Source of the DNA: Hippopus hippopus | Lineage: Eukaryota > Mollusca > Bivalvia > Cardiida > Cardiidae | Direction of reading: 5' to 3' | DNA: 64,000 bases | NCBI GenBank assembly: GCA_946811185.2 | Contig: OX328105.1 | Location: 51,894,845-51,958,844 of the forward strand | In this document: positions 53,655-63,326 of the stretch, piece by piece | How positions within the stretch are numbered: position 1 is the stretch's first letter | Layout: each line of letters begins with the position of its first letter | Made by a program: the position numbers and the translations under genes | Notes under the pieces: model-generated | What the model was told of the DNA's origin: nothing | The model's database searches: none | What the model saw: the letters and a program-made list of their open reading frames with translations, nothing else

Positions 53655-53800
53655 CCAAGATATTCCTTTATCAATGGTTTCTTATAACCAAGGATATGTG
53701 CCAGAGTGGTGGATTGTGTAGATCTTACATCAGGCTGCAGATTCTATGCAGTGTGAACTTCATCTATTCTATCCACTGAAGCAACTTGAGCTGGTTCAAG
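53655..53800. mobile_element. PAL-2 remnant
   Basis: TTGTGTAGATCTTACATC and CTGCAGATTCTATGCAG; arms much changed. Confidence 0.5.
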
Positions 53801-53812
53801 GGCTTTAAGGTT

Positions 53813-53995
53813 CTATTACCCTGTTTAAGGAGGCCTTAGAAAACATTGTTGAAAAAAAGGAGAAAATGCTGGTCATCAGCATTTTCTCCTTTATCCACAA
53901 TGTTTACTACCCTTTCTAAAGAAGATGTCATCATGAAGGTCAAATTTAATTTATTGTCTACAGACACCTGCTATTTGGACAGGGTACAGGGTTGA
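53813..53995 (+). mobile_element. PAL-1 MITE
   Basis: Left end shortened; centre GCTGGTCATCAGC; right end degraded to GGGTACAGGGTTGAA. Confidence 0.75.
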
Positions 53996-54084
53996 ACATT
54001 CATTCTCACATTGTTCTCTGAATCATTTTTCTGGTTGTATTTTCTTACGAATAAGAAAGTTTGTAGCAGATGCATAGCTAAAAT

Positions 54085-54200
54085 ATGAACCGCACCTGGC
54101 GGGATTCAAACCAGTGCGAAAAATATCCTTTCATTGGGGTTTAAAAAACCAACACCTTGACCACTGAGCTGAAGAGAATTCTCCCCCATCGCAGTTGATA
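54085..54200 (-). mobile_element. tRNA-like SINE head
   Basis: On the minus strand: CAGCTCAGTGGTCAAGG (box A), then GGTTTGAATCCCGCC (box B). No body was recognised. Confidence 0.6.
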
Positions 54201-54539
54201 GGTATTGATTTTATACGAGACAAAGCTATGCAGTAAGGAAGGAGTGATCTCCCGTAACACACCCTCTCTTAACCATCTAATCTTTTGAATTTGTGGGGGA
54301 AAAGAAAGGATATTCTGAAGTCACTGTGATATGGGACCCCTGATATTAGGGTTTGGACCCCTGACATATTCAAGGTTGCATCCAGTGGACCCCCAATTTC
54401 CAAAAGCCATGTAAACCCTGCTTAGAGATATTATGTTTCTGGATAATTGAATTTTATTGTTGTCGATCATTTTGGCATAAAAACTTTACCTTTCTCTGTA
54501 ACTCTGTACCGGTTAACAGAAGTTTGGACACATCCACAG

Positions 54540-54768
54540 TTAACTCTTTACCACACAATCCCGACTTTTAACGACCCTGAGAAAGACGCCTTTTGAAAAC
54601 ATTGTGGGAAAAGGAGAAAATGCTGGTAACCAGCATTTTCTCCTTTTCCCACAATGTTTTCTACCCTTCCCAAACCAAATTTCATTTTTTCAGTCACATT
54701 TATTTTGTCGTCTGCAAATGCTTTCAATTTGGACCAGTCTATAATTTTGTGGTTTGGTAAAGAGTTAA
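54540..54768 (+). mobile_element. PAL-1 MITE, best-preserved copy
   Basis: TTAACTCTTTACCACACAAT start and TTTGGTAAAGAGTTAA end. Arms 54595-54627 and 54629-54661 (33 bases each) pair perfectly around a single A. Flanked by a 21-base direct repeat (AGAAGTTTGGACACATCCAC-) at 54518-54538 and 54770-54790. Confidence 0.95.
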
Positions 54769-54822
54769 GAGAAGTTTGGACACATCCACATTGAAAGCAC
54801 TTATAGACAACAGATTTCATAT

Positions 54823-55050
54823 TTAACCTTTTCCCAAAGGACAAATTTTAGACTCTTCCAAACTGAGAGCATCCAAAGACCACAAATTCAGAATTGGTAC
54901 AAATGAGCTTTAGGTCTCTGATAGGGTAAAAAACATTGTGGGAAAAGGAGAAAATGCTGGTTACCAGCATTTTCTCCTTTTCCCTCAATGTTTTCAAAAG
55001 TCTTCTTTCCCAGGGTCGTGAAAACCAGGGATTGTTTGGTAAAGGGTTAA
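54823..55050 (-). mobile_element. PAL-1 MITE, full length
   Basis: TTAACCTTTTCCCAAAGGAC start and TTTGGTAAAGGGTTAA end; arms with one change. Confidence 0.9.
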
Positions 55051-55077
55051 AATGATGGTAAATGTATTTGTTGTTTA

Positions 55078-55204
55078 CAGGGTAGAAAACATGATAGGAA
55101 AAGGACAAAATTGTGGTAACTAGCATTTACTCCTATTCCCACAATGTTCTCAGAAGCTGTTTACCTTGGGGTTGTGAATCACAGGATTGTGTGATACAGG
55201 GTTA
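55078..55204 (-). mobile_element. PAL-1 MITE, left end missing
   Basis: Arms GGAAAAGGACAAAATTGTGG and complement, with several changes; ends GTGTGATACAGGGTTAA. Confidence 0.7.
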
Positions 55205-55769
55205 ACTGTCTGAAGTACAAGGAAGATCGCTCTTGTGACATTTTCTGTCTCTTTGCTTCATAAGCTGTATTCAGATGGCCACACTTAACAATTTGAAGAA
55301 AGTATTAGATAGGCCTAGACTTTGGCAGGCATTGCAGACAGGGTAGATACAACAGTTTCAGAATGCATTCTAACCCTGAAATAAGACAGTGACACAATTT
55401 TTATGGGCTAAATAAAATGGTTATTGGCTAAACCATCTGGCTTTATATATTTACCACATCTCGTAACAAAGAAGGAAAACAAGAGTAGAATGTGCTTATT
55501 TTTCTTCCTTAAAAACTTTTTTATACATACTTGTTAGACTTTTCTCTTTTTGACAAGCCTGACAGGTACAGAACAGAAGTTTTAGAGAAGAATTTTACTT
55601 GTAAAACCCATATACCCCTTATCTGTGCCGCTGATGTAATTATGCTATGGTCTGATATTATCCCTTGCTAAGTGCAACTAAAGGGCCTTTTGCGGACAGT
55701 GTAGATCAAGATCGGACTGCACAGAATGTAGAGTCTGTTTTTGGATCTACACTGTTCGATAAGGAGATA

Positions 55770-55790
55770 TCCCCCCCCCCCCCCCCCCCA
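55770..55790. repeat. Poly(C) tract
   Basis: About 19 C followed by (AT)n. Confidence 0.9.
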
Positions 55791-55803
55791 AATATATATA
55801 TAT

Positions 55804-56064
55804 GAGCCGTGCTCTGTGAAAAGGGAGCTTAATGCATCTGCGAAAAGTATCGACCCAGGTCAGCCTGCGCAGTCCGCGCAGGCTGACCTGGGCCAAAACT
55901 TTTCGCTATTGGTCAATTTTCTGTTTGTCAAAGGATCAATCTTTCTCATGATTTAGTCGGTTATTGAAAAAAGTGGCTCCTATGGATCCATTATTATGTG
56001 ATGACTTGGGCTAGTATCGTGTATAAGGGAGATGCATAAAGCCCTCTTTTGACAGAGCACGGCT
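55804..56064 (+). mobile_element. PAL-3 palindromic MITE, full length
   Basis: GAGCCGTGCTCTGTGAAAAG start and ACAGAGCACGGCT end. The hairpin arms CCCAGGTCAGCCTGCGCAG and complement are perfect. Flanked by ATATAT on both sides. Confidence 0.88.
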
Positions 56065-56169
56065 TATATATATGAAATAGCAAAATCATAGTTTTTACTA
56101 TCGGCTTGAAAAGTTCATTTCAATTCTTCAGCAGAATAAGGGTCAATTAGAGTGTGATATCTGTTACAG

Positions 56170-56334
56170 GAGGCTGCGGAAGACACATCTCATCTGACCC
56201 CGCCACCTGCCTCGTCAGTCCCTCAGACGACCCCTACATTACAACAACATCAGAATCAACAAGCATATGCGGCAGAATCAGCAGCAGCAGTAGCTGCAGT
56301 GGCAGCCTATCATCAAGCGTATGCAGCATCACAG
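56170..56334 (+). CDS. SAMD3-like gene, coding exon 7
   Basis: 55 residues, phase 0 at both ends. EAAEDTSHLTPPPASSVPQT, then a Gln- and Ala-rich run (QQAYAAESAAAVAAVAAYHQ). Acceptor ATATCTGTTACAG, donor ACAG|GTAGGC. Low complexity resembling exon 2. Confidence 0.8.
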
Positions 56335-56692
56335 GTAGGCTGTGTGGATGTAACCCCTGTATCACAATAGACACTATAAATCTGTATATATATAGTGTGT
56401 GTGTATTATGCGTCGAAATCACAGACACAGAAATTTGTCTAGTTTTTTTAATGTAGAAGAATTTTAGAGTTTCAACAAGGCTTTCACAAAGAAGTTTGTT
56501 AAATGTAGAAGAATTATAAATTTGAATAATGCGTTTCTTTAAAAAAAATTGTTTGAGATCAGAAATTCCTCTAGCTTTTCTTATCATGGAGGAATTCAGT
56601 GGTTTGGAAAATGTCTTCATAAAGTGCATTCATTTTTTTCTGTCTTTACGAGACAGTTTTTGTTTTCTATAAGACTGTAAGCTAGAAAGCTG

Positions 56693-56918
56693 TTAACTCT
56701 TTCCTACACATTCCCAAGTTTTTACGATATTTAGGAAGAAGGCTTTTGAAAACATTGTTGGAAAAGGAGAAAGTGCTTGTAACCAGCATCTTTTCCTCTT
56801 CCAAAAATGTTTCTACCCTTCAAAGACAAATTTCAGGTTTTAGGTGGCATTTACTTTGTCATCTGCAAATGCTTTTAATTTGGACAAGTCTAAAATTTTG
56901 TCATTTGGTAAAGAGTAC
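56693..56918 (+). mobile_element. PAL-1 MITE
   Basis: TTAACTCTTTCCTACACATT start; centre GCTTGTAACCAGC; right end TTTGGTAAAGAGT. Confidence 0.82.
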
Positions 56919-57648
56919 CAAAAAGCAGCCTGCCTTAGGTGTCACATGTACCATTCATTAACAAATTGATTTGGTATAATGACAAATACTGAAAATGACA
57001 TAATTATGATGTAAATTAATTAAGTGTCTGAATTCACTGAAAATGACATATAGCGTAAATTAATTAAGTGTCTGAATTACTTTCTTTTTCAGTGGTAACA
57101 AGATTCAGTAACAAAAGAAAACTAATTATTATCTTGGCTGGTTTTTAAAGAAATTGTTGAGGTATTGTGGTTGCTCTGTGGTTGTCTGCATCATTGAATT
57201 GTCGTCATGGTGCAAAACCTTGGACATATTACGATATCTCTTTTGTTACTGAAGATACTTCAAATTTGGACTAGTTGTTAACTGTTAAAAAATGAACCCA
57301 TACCACAGTATGGTTTCTAACAATTAAAATATTTTTGACTCAGTTTTGCCCCTTTTTCGACTTCGAAATCTCACTGATCTCACTGAAAATTAATCTATTT
57401 TTGAAAGCAAGTGCTTCAAATGTTGGCATCTGTATGCAGTGCTCTTTCTATTTCATATCCCAGAAAATTTGGTCTTCCAATTTATCATCAAATACAACAA
57501 TCTCAGTTATGTTTGCCTGACTCTGTAATTCATATTTCTGTGTCTGCGGTTTAGCTGGTGTATATTTGCAGTGGTTTTTGGATACTGGACTATTTGTAGT
57601 GAATCACTGGTGTGTGTGTGTGTGCTTATATAGATAGCTGCGTCATTC
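56919..57648 (+). other. Intron 7, no recognised repeat
   Basis: Contains a 26-base near-direct repeat (TAAATTAATTAAGTGTCTGAA) at about 57013 and 57056, and a (GT)n at 57610-57624. Confidence 0.5.
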
Positions 57649-57843
57649 TTTAACTCTTTACCACACAGCAAAAATGTAGACTTGTACAAAATAAATATGT
57701 GTTCAGACAGTTTAAATCTGGCTCAAATGATGGAATTTGTTTTTGATATGGTAGAAAACATTTTCTCCTTTTCCTGCAATGTTTTTTCGAAAGCCTTCCA
57801 TGTCAGGGTTGTTAAAACTCAGATTTGTGTGGTATAGGGTTAA
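57649..57843 (-). mobile_element. PAL-1 MITE lacking one arm
   Basis: TTAACTCTTTACCACACAGC start and GTGGTATAGGGTTAA end. The left arm is almost wholly deleted (GAAAACATTTTCTCC), so it cannot form the hairpin. Confidence 0.82.
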
Positions 57844-57951
57844 TGTATGCATAATTATTTCTCCCAATTTTTACATGATAGCTGAAGCACCATATATAAC
57901 TTGATTTTGTCGACTAAGGTTGTCTCACTGGCATTTATGGAACTTCTTATG

Positions 57952-58172
57952 GCCCTTTACCAAATAACCTTGAGTTTTTATGAACCTGAGAAGGAAGCTT
58001 TTAAAGCATTGTGGAAAATGACAAAAAAATATGGTTACCAGCATTTTCTTCTATGCCCATAATGTTTCCCATCCTTTCAAAGACTAACCTCATCATTCCA
58101 GTTACATATTATGTGATCTCTGCAACTGCTTTCAATATAGCTGGGTCTTGATTGAAGTCAAGGCTAAAGAGT
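57952..58172 (+). mobile_element. PAL-1 MITE, diverged
   Basis: GCCCTTTACCAAATAACC start; centre ATGGTTACCAGC; right end degraded. Confidence 0.72.
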
Positions 58173-58467
58173 TTATTCTGTACATCAGGCCAGTCTTTCG
58201 TTTAGATGCTTCTTTGAGACTGAGTGAAGCAATGTTACCACATTTTAGACTGTACATAGAAGATATTTCACAAAAATTTATTTCAAAATCAAAAAGATAT
58301 TTGTAAATGGTTTTTATTGCCTGGTGTGGACTTGTCTAAAGAAAACAATATGACGAGTTGTTGTTGCTGTAAGATGTTACCAGAATTTCTTTCACGTGAT
58401 TTTTGGATAAACTTAATTCCTATTTGTGTTAGAATTACAGCCCCTTTCATAATTTTTGTTGCCTTTA

Positions 58468-58638
58468 CAGCCAGGGTAGATGAAGATCAGATTTCACAAA
58501 ATGTGCAGTTTGATTTTTGATCTTGACACTGTGCTCAGAAATTCTGGAAATAAAATTACCTCGAAATTGTCCTGATTATTGTCTTATTTCCAGATGAATG
58601 ATGTTGGTTGGGTTTGTTCAGGGTTCAAGGGGTTAATA
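58468..58638. mobile_element. PAL-2 remnant
   Basis: GGGTAGATGAAGATCAGATT and GTGCAGTTTGATTTTTGATC; ends near CAAGGGGTTAA. Confidence 0.55.
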
Positions 58639-58702
58639 AGTATTGGCTATGACCCTTTTCACCCATAACCAGATGATAAAACTATTTAGAGGATCATCCA
58701 AA

Positions 58703-58933
58703 TTTAACACTTTACCACACGACAAAAATATTAGACTGGTCTAAATTGAAAGCATTTGCAGATGACGATTTAAATGTAGTTCAAATGACGGAATATGTCT
58801 GTGATAGATTAGAAAACATTGTTGGAAAATGAGAAAATGCTGGTTTCCAGCATTTTCTCCTTTTCCAACAATGTTTTCAAAAGCCTTTTTCCTCAGGGTC
58901 GTTGAAACTCGGAGTTGTGTCGTAAAGGGTTAA
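58703..58933 (-). mobile_element. PAL-1 MITE, full length, perfect arms
   Basis: TTAACACTTTACCACACGAC start and GTCGTAAAGGGTTAA end. Arms include GTTGGAAAATGAGAAAATGC with nearly complete complement; centre GCTGGTTTCCAGC. Confidence 0.88.
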
Positions 58934-59110
58934 AGCATAGACCAGAAAATAAATGTGGCTCAAATGATGAAATTTGTTTTGAAGCAGTAGAAAAGATTGT
59001 GGGATAAAGAGAAAATGCAGGTTGCCAGCATATTCTCCTTTTCCCACAATGCTTTGAACAGCCTGCTTCCTCAGGGTCATAAAAGCTCAAGTTTGTTTGC
59101 GAAGGGTCAA
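58934..59110 (-). mobile_element. PAL-1 MITE, left end missing
   Basis: Abuts the previous copy at its TTAA. Centre GCAGGTTGCCAGC; right end TTTGCGAAGGGTCAA. Confidence 0.75.
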
Positions 59111-59348
59111 GCACATCGAAGTTATTTTTCTATAATACACTATAATATAATATAATTCTATAATACACATAGAGTGAAAATTTTAAGAATGATAAAGTCT
59201 CACCTTTACTTGATGTTGTAAGATTTTACAGCATTCTCACATCTATACAATAATTAATGTGCAACTATGTTTCCAAGTCAGAACATATAATGATTCATCC
59301 TTGGCTAAAATTTTCCTTTTGCATACATGATTTACTGTTTTATCACAG
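59111..59348 (+). other. Intron sequence before the microexon
   Basis: Unique sequence ending in the polypyrimidine tract TTTACTGTTTTATCACAG. Confidence 0.5.
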
Positions 59349-59366
59349 AAAAAGTCTGTTAATATG
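59349..59366 (+). CDS. Candidate 18-nt microexon of the SAMD3-like gene
   Basis: AAAAAGTCTGTTAATATG (KKSVNM) between a good acceptor (TTTTATCACAG) and a consensus donor (GTGAGT). It is in phase 0 on both sides, matching the phase 0 end of exon 7, so inclusion or skipping both keep the frame. The evidence is splice signals only. Confidence 0.45.
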
Positions 59367-59678
59367 GTGAGTGCTTAATTTTGACTTCATTATGAACTCA
59401 AATATGTTACAAGGCCCTACCAGCCCACATTTACTGTGCTGTTGTTACTCTTGTTGAAATTTGTTCCAAAAGTTTAGACTTATGTGGTAAATCTTTTTAA
59501 GTATTTTTCTTTATTCCACAAGTTGAATTGCTTATTGCCTTTTTTGTTCTATTTTCATCGGAATATGAATCTAAGTTTTCAGTTTTGATGTTTTGCTTTA
59601 GTGTTAGTCACCTATTTGTTCATTATCATTTAGTGTATTTTTTATTTCTGAATTGGTTTGTATCTTCTTACATTTATG

Positions 59679-59907
59679 TTTAACCGTTTACCAAACATTG
59701 CCGTGTTTTCACGACCCTAAGGAACAGGCCTTTTGAAAACATTTTGGGAAAAGGAGAAAATGCTGGTAACCAGCATTTTCTCCTTTTCCCACAATGTTTT
59801 CTCCTCTATTAAGGAAAAATTGAATCATTTTTGTCACTTTTAATTTGCTGTCTGCAATTGCTTTCAATTTGGACTAGTCCAAATTTTGTCGTTTAGTAAT
59901 GAGTTAT
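59679..59907 (+). mobile_element. PAL-1 MITE, full length, perfect inner arms
   Basis: TTAACCGTTTACCAAACATT start; arms differ only at the outer TTTTGGGA/CCCACAAT pair; right end TTTAGTAATGAGTTA. Confidence 0.88.
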
Positions 59908-60124
59908 CTCTTTACCTGCCAAAGAAATTTTGGACTTGTCAATATTGAAAGCATTTACAGACAAAAAAGTGACTCTTATGATGAGATTTCTTTAATAGGG
60001 GTGGAAAACATTGATGGAAAAGGAAAAAGTGCTAAATACCATCATTTTCTTCTATATCTACAAAGTTTTTAAAAGCACATGTCCAGAGGGTCATTGAGGA
60101 AAGGGACTGTTTGGTAAAGAGTTA
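59904..60124 (-). mobile_element. PAL-1 MITE, diverged
   Basis: TTATCTCTTTACCTGCCAAA start, abutting the copy on its left; arms with many changes; right end TTTGGTAAAGAGTTA. Confidence 0.75.
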
Positions 60125-60172
60125 CATAAAACCTTCGTTTCAAGACTAAGTAAAACTTCTCTCCTTCCTTTG

Positions 60173-60260
60173 TAATCCTTTACCAAAGTGTCCATGTTTT
60201 ACAGCCCAGAGGAAGTAGGCTTTTATAGACATTGTGGGAAATTGCAAAAATCTCGGAAAG
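60173..60260 (+). mobile_element. PAL-1 MITE, left half
   Basis: ATCCTTTACCAAAGTGTCCA, then ACATTGTGGGAAATTG; right half lost. Confidence 0.65.
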
Positions 60261-60291
60261 ATTTTGTTTCTATTAACATCAGCTAAGGATC

Positions 60292-60482
60292 TTTAACCAT
60301 TTACCAAACAATTTTGTATTTTAACAACCTTGAAAAAGGGGTCGTCTGTAAACATTGTGGGAAAAAGAGAAAATTCTGGTTCCCAAAATACTTTATACTC
60401 TTTCAGAGACAAAAACATTCATTTTAGCAATATTTAGTTTTGTTGCCTTATTACACTTCCAAGTTGGACCAGTTGGGGATTA
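60292..60482 (+). mobile_element. PAL-1 MITE, right arm reduced
   Basis: TTAACCATTTACCAAACAAT start; left arm complete, right arm mostly missing. Confidence 0.7.
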
Positions 60483-60637
60483 TGACATCAAGAGAGTTTT
60501 GAGGAAACATGTTCTAATTTGCAGCTTGTTTTAAATGTTAATGGAGTTTGAAAATTTGATGGTCCTCTTAAATTGTAACTGGAAAGAAAATTTCTCTGCA
60601 TATTTATTTGTTCTTGACCATTTTAGACTACCAGTAC

Positions 60638-60838
60638 TGAACTCTTTACCAAATTCAAAGCATTTGCAGACGAAAAAATAGATTGACCAAAAACTGAAAT
60701 TATTTTTGGGGAAGGGCAGAAACCATTGTGGGAAAAGGAGAAAATGCTAGTTACCAGCATTTTCTCCTTTTCCAAGAATGTTTTCAAAAGACTTTCTTCG
60801 GGGTTGTTCAAACTCATGATTATTTTGTACAGAAATAA
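60638..60838 (-). mobile_element. PAL-1 MITE
   Basis: AACTCTTTACCAAATTCAAA start with a deletion after the end; complete arms around GCTAGTTACCAGC. Confidence 0.8.
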
Positions 60839-61034
60839 CCCTTTACACAACAATTTAGGGTTTTAACGATTCAGCGAAAGACGCCCTTTGAAAACCAGCA
60901 TTTTTTTTTACTTTTCCCATGATGTTTTCTACCCTTTAAGAAAATCCAGTTATTTGAGTTATGTGTGAATTGTCATCTGCGCTTGCTTTCAATTTGGACC
61001 AGTCAAGGATTTTGTTGTCTGGTAAGGATTTAAA
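60836..61034 (+). mobile_element. PAL-1 MITE, left arm lost
   Basis: TAACCCTTTACACAACAATT start; right arm only (CCAGCATTTTTTTTTAC); right end CTGGTAAGGATTTAA. Confidence 0.75.
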
Positions 61035-61154
61035 TGGCTTTCATTTGTTTCTCATTAAATTAACTATTCCCTGAGCTTAAACCCACCTAAAATGCAAGGA
61101 ACAAAAATTTTCCTTTAAAAAGTTAATCTTATTCTGCCTCGATGAATTTTTCAT

Positions 61155-61286
61155 AGAATTTAGATTAAGACCAGGGTAGAAGATATGCTGGTAACCTAAT
61201 GTTTTCCATTTCTCACAATGTTTCCCAAAGCCCCGTTCTTCATGGTTGTTAAAATGTTGGAACAAGTAATATTTGGTTAAGAGTTA
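61155..61286 (-). mobile_element. PAL-1 MITE remnant
   Basis: GGGTAGAAGATATGCTGGTA, then TTTCTCACAATGTTTCCC; right end TTTGGTTAAGAGTTAA. Confidence 0.62.
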
Positions 61287-61719
61287 ATTGATTTTTCCAA
61301 GAGTGAAGTTCAAGATAATTCTTGCACTGATTGTTCAGCCTGATGATATGTGACTTTGTCTAAAATACGGCTCTGATAGGGTCCATTTCTTCTTTTTCTA
61401 GACACACATATTCATTTTCATTTGTTGATCGCTCTGTGAGTGAACTCATGAATTTCTCTGGGTTAACCCATTACATTACCAGTTTTTTTTTTTTTTTTTA
61501 GAAAAACTAAAATCTATCAAAACTTACTTGTACAAAAATCTGTTTTTGAATAGTATGGAAAATACATGGAATGGTTTAGATGATTGAGTGGTTAGTTCTG
61601 AATTGCAGCTTTTTTTTTTGTATTGTCCATTACCACATGTATATTTCATGCTTAGTGGCAAATCGGTTTTCTAATTTCAAAGGAATGCTTGTTTTATTGT
61701 AATATAACAATTTTTGTAG

Positions 61720-61740
61720 GGAAACATGGTACCTTGCTAG
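61720..61740 (+). CDS. Candidate last exon of the SAMD3-like gene
   Basis: After a weak acceptor (CAATTTTTGTAG) the frame set by phase 0 gives GNMVPC and TAG at 61738-61740. AATAAA follows 15 bases later and a GT-rich stretch (TGTGTTGTTGTTGTATGTTG) after that, as expected of a poly(A) site. It is short, so chance is possible. Confidence 0.35.
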   Translation, partial: GNMVPC

Positions 61741-61755
61741 AGAATCTATCTAGAA

Positions 61756-61761
61756 AATAAA
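61756..61761 (+). promoter_or_regulatory. Candidate poly(A) signal
   Basis: AATAAA with a GT-rich element about 20 bases downstream; would end the SAMD3-like transcript near 61780. Confidence 0.45.
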
Positions 61762-62003
61762 GGATTCTTTATGCTCATCTGTGTTGTTGTTGTATGTTGT
61801 CTCAGTGTGATTGCAACAGATGTCATTGCTCTCATATAAATACTGATTATCATTGTTTAGGATAAAAAGCAGCCAGTGGCGTAGAGTGTAGTGAGCATCA
61901 TTTGCCTTGAATGTTTTATAGATACCATCTGTACCATGTACACTATGTAGGTGGAGAGGGAAACAAGTAATATTGTGTTCTCTCAATGGTCAATCAGTCA
62001 CCT

Positions 62004-62218
62004 TTAACTCTTTCACTACTGAATAAATAAATTGTATTTTCTCAATGCTAAAAATACATTTCCTCTGCAAGATCAAGAGACAATTTGGTCATAATTTATT
62101 CTAGAGTACAGCAAGGGGAAAGTAAAGATCAGATCAGACTGCACCTTCTGTGCAGCCTGATCTTGATCTACACTGTCCACAAAAGCTTCTGGTGTCATCT
62201 TTGGTATGGAAAGAGTAA
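62004..62218 (+). mobile_element. PAL-2 palindromic MITE, variant i
   Basis: TTAACTCTTTCACTACTGAA start and TTTGGTATGGAAAGAGTAA end; core arms GATCAGATCAGACTGCACC and complement. Confidence 0.84.
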
Positions 62219-62379
62219 CACACACCCCCAACCCCCGGTAGTCTCTTTGGTTACATCTCATTTCTAGCTGTTCGAGATTTGACACTCAAAATTTTCATTA
62301 ATATTTGTGACTTTCTAAAGTGTCAGTTAAAAAAGTTGAAGCTTATATTTCTATTGAAATCATTTTAACTCTTTACTGC

Positions 62380-62603
62380 AGGCTCAGTGGTAAGGTGTAG
62401 GACTGACAACCTTGAGACTCAGGTGTGGGCCTCACTGAATCACTGGATTTTTTTCATGGGAGTGTCCTTGGGCAAGACATTTCAGAGCCCTAGCCTAGCA
62501 CTGGTGAAACTCAGAAAAAGAAAATACATGAATGTGTAGGCTGTTGCCATGATATGACTGAAATTTTGTTGGAAGTGGCATAAAACACTAATCAGTCAAT
62601 CAT
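62380..62603 (+). mobile_element. tRNA-derived SINE
   Basis: Head with a GCTCAGTGGTAAGGTGTAGG box A region and a weak box B. Body CTTGGGCAAGACATTTCAGA, tail GGCATAAAACACTAATCAGT. Confidence 0.6.
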
Positions 62604-62816
62604 TTCACTCTTTACCAAATGACAAAAATATGGACTTGTGCAAATCTACAGCTTCTCCCAAACATCAAATGTGGTACAGAATTTTGATAATGAAATTTGT
62701 TGGGGGGGGGGGGGGGTCTTGTTACTAATATTTTCTCTTTTTTGCACAGTGTTTTTTCAAAAGCCATCTGCCTCAGGGTCATTAAAACTTTGGATTATTT
62801 AGGTAAAGGATTAACA
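62604..62816 (-). mobile_element. PAL-1 MITE, one arm replaced by poly(G)
   Basis: CACTCTTTACCAAATGACAA start and TTAGGTAAAGGATTAA end. The left arm is gone and a run of about 16 G (62702-62717) sits in its place. Confidence 0.75.
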
Positions 62817-63096
62817 TAAAGTGTAGCTATGACAACACTTGAAGATTTTTTTTTTTATTATAAATAAGGAATTTTGTTTCTAAAATTAGGAATTCTGTTA
62901 CTGAAATCAGGAATGATGTGAGTAAAATGAGAGGTTTTGTTACTAAAATTAAGAATTTTGTCACTTCATTTAGCCAAGGAAAAATCCTTTCTACAGATGA
63001 TTTGAGACATGATATTTTATTGGTCAAAAATTCTATTGATGGTCATGATTGCACCTATGAATTACTTCCTGAACTTTTTACCAAGGGATCCCAAGT

Positions 63097-63326
63097 TTAA
63101 CTCTCTACCACATAATGCCGAGTTTTAACGACCCTAAGGAAAAGGACTTATAAAAAACATTGAGGGAAAAGGAGAAAATGCTGGTAACCAGCATTTTCTC
63201 CTTTTCCCTCAATGTTTTTTACTCTATTTAAGACAAGTTTCATCAATTGAGTCATATCTAAATTGTTGTCTGCAAATGCTTTCAATTTGGACAAGTCTAC
63301 ATTTTTGTTGTTTGGTAAAGAGTTAA
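63097..63326 (+). mobile_element. PAL-1 MITE, full length, perfect arms
   Basis: TTAACTCTCTACCACATAAT start and TTTGGTAAAGAGTTAA end. Both arms carry a matching change (TTGAGGGAAAA and TTTTCCCTCAA), so pairing is preserved. Confidence 0.92.

Larger units (their letters stand above)
55605..56150 (-). mobile_element. PAL-2 MITE hosting poly(C) and PAL-3
   Basis: Left part CCCCTTATCTGTGCCGCTGA, core GATCAAGATCGGACTGCACA; resumes after 56066 with AAATAGCAAAATCATAG and ends CAGCAGAATAAGGGTCAA. Confidence 0.72.
41063..61740 (+). other. SAMD3-like gene, whole locus
   Basis: Uncharacterised gene with exons 41063-41213, 43774-45042, 48870-49049, 50384-50636, 51692-51791, 53346-53534 and 56170-56334, then a candidate microexon 59349-59366 and last exon 61720-61740. 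Coding lengths 136, 1269, 180, 253, 100, 189 and 165 add to 764 whole codons; the two candidates bring it to 776 residues plus stop. All junctions are GT-AG and in phase (1, 1, 1, 2, 0, 0, then 0). The middle is low-complexity, and residues encoded by exons 4-6 form a SAMD3-type domain: YPT..QKMSVANAIVETFP, then DSWYVILCDKFRNERR. Proteins with this domain are mostly uncharacterised; a nuclear or chromatin role is only a guess. Confidence 0.75.

Noticed and set aside
54548..54844. Open frames on both strands with a recurring peptide like VENIVGKGENAGYQHFLLFPQC
   Set aside because: The peptide is the translation of the PAL-1 palindrome and recurs wherever a copy happens to be open (for example 11928, 34130, 37315, 45792, 58877, 63148). 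It is not a protein family.
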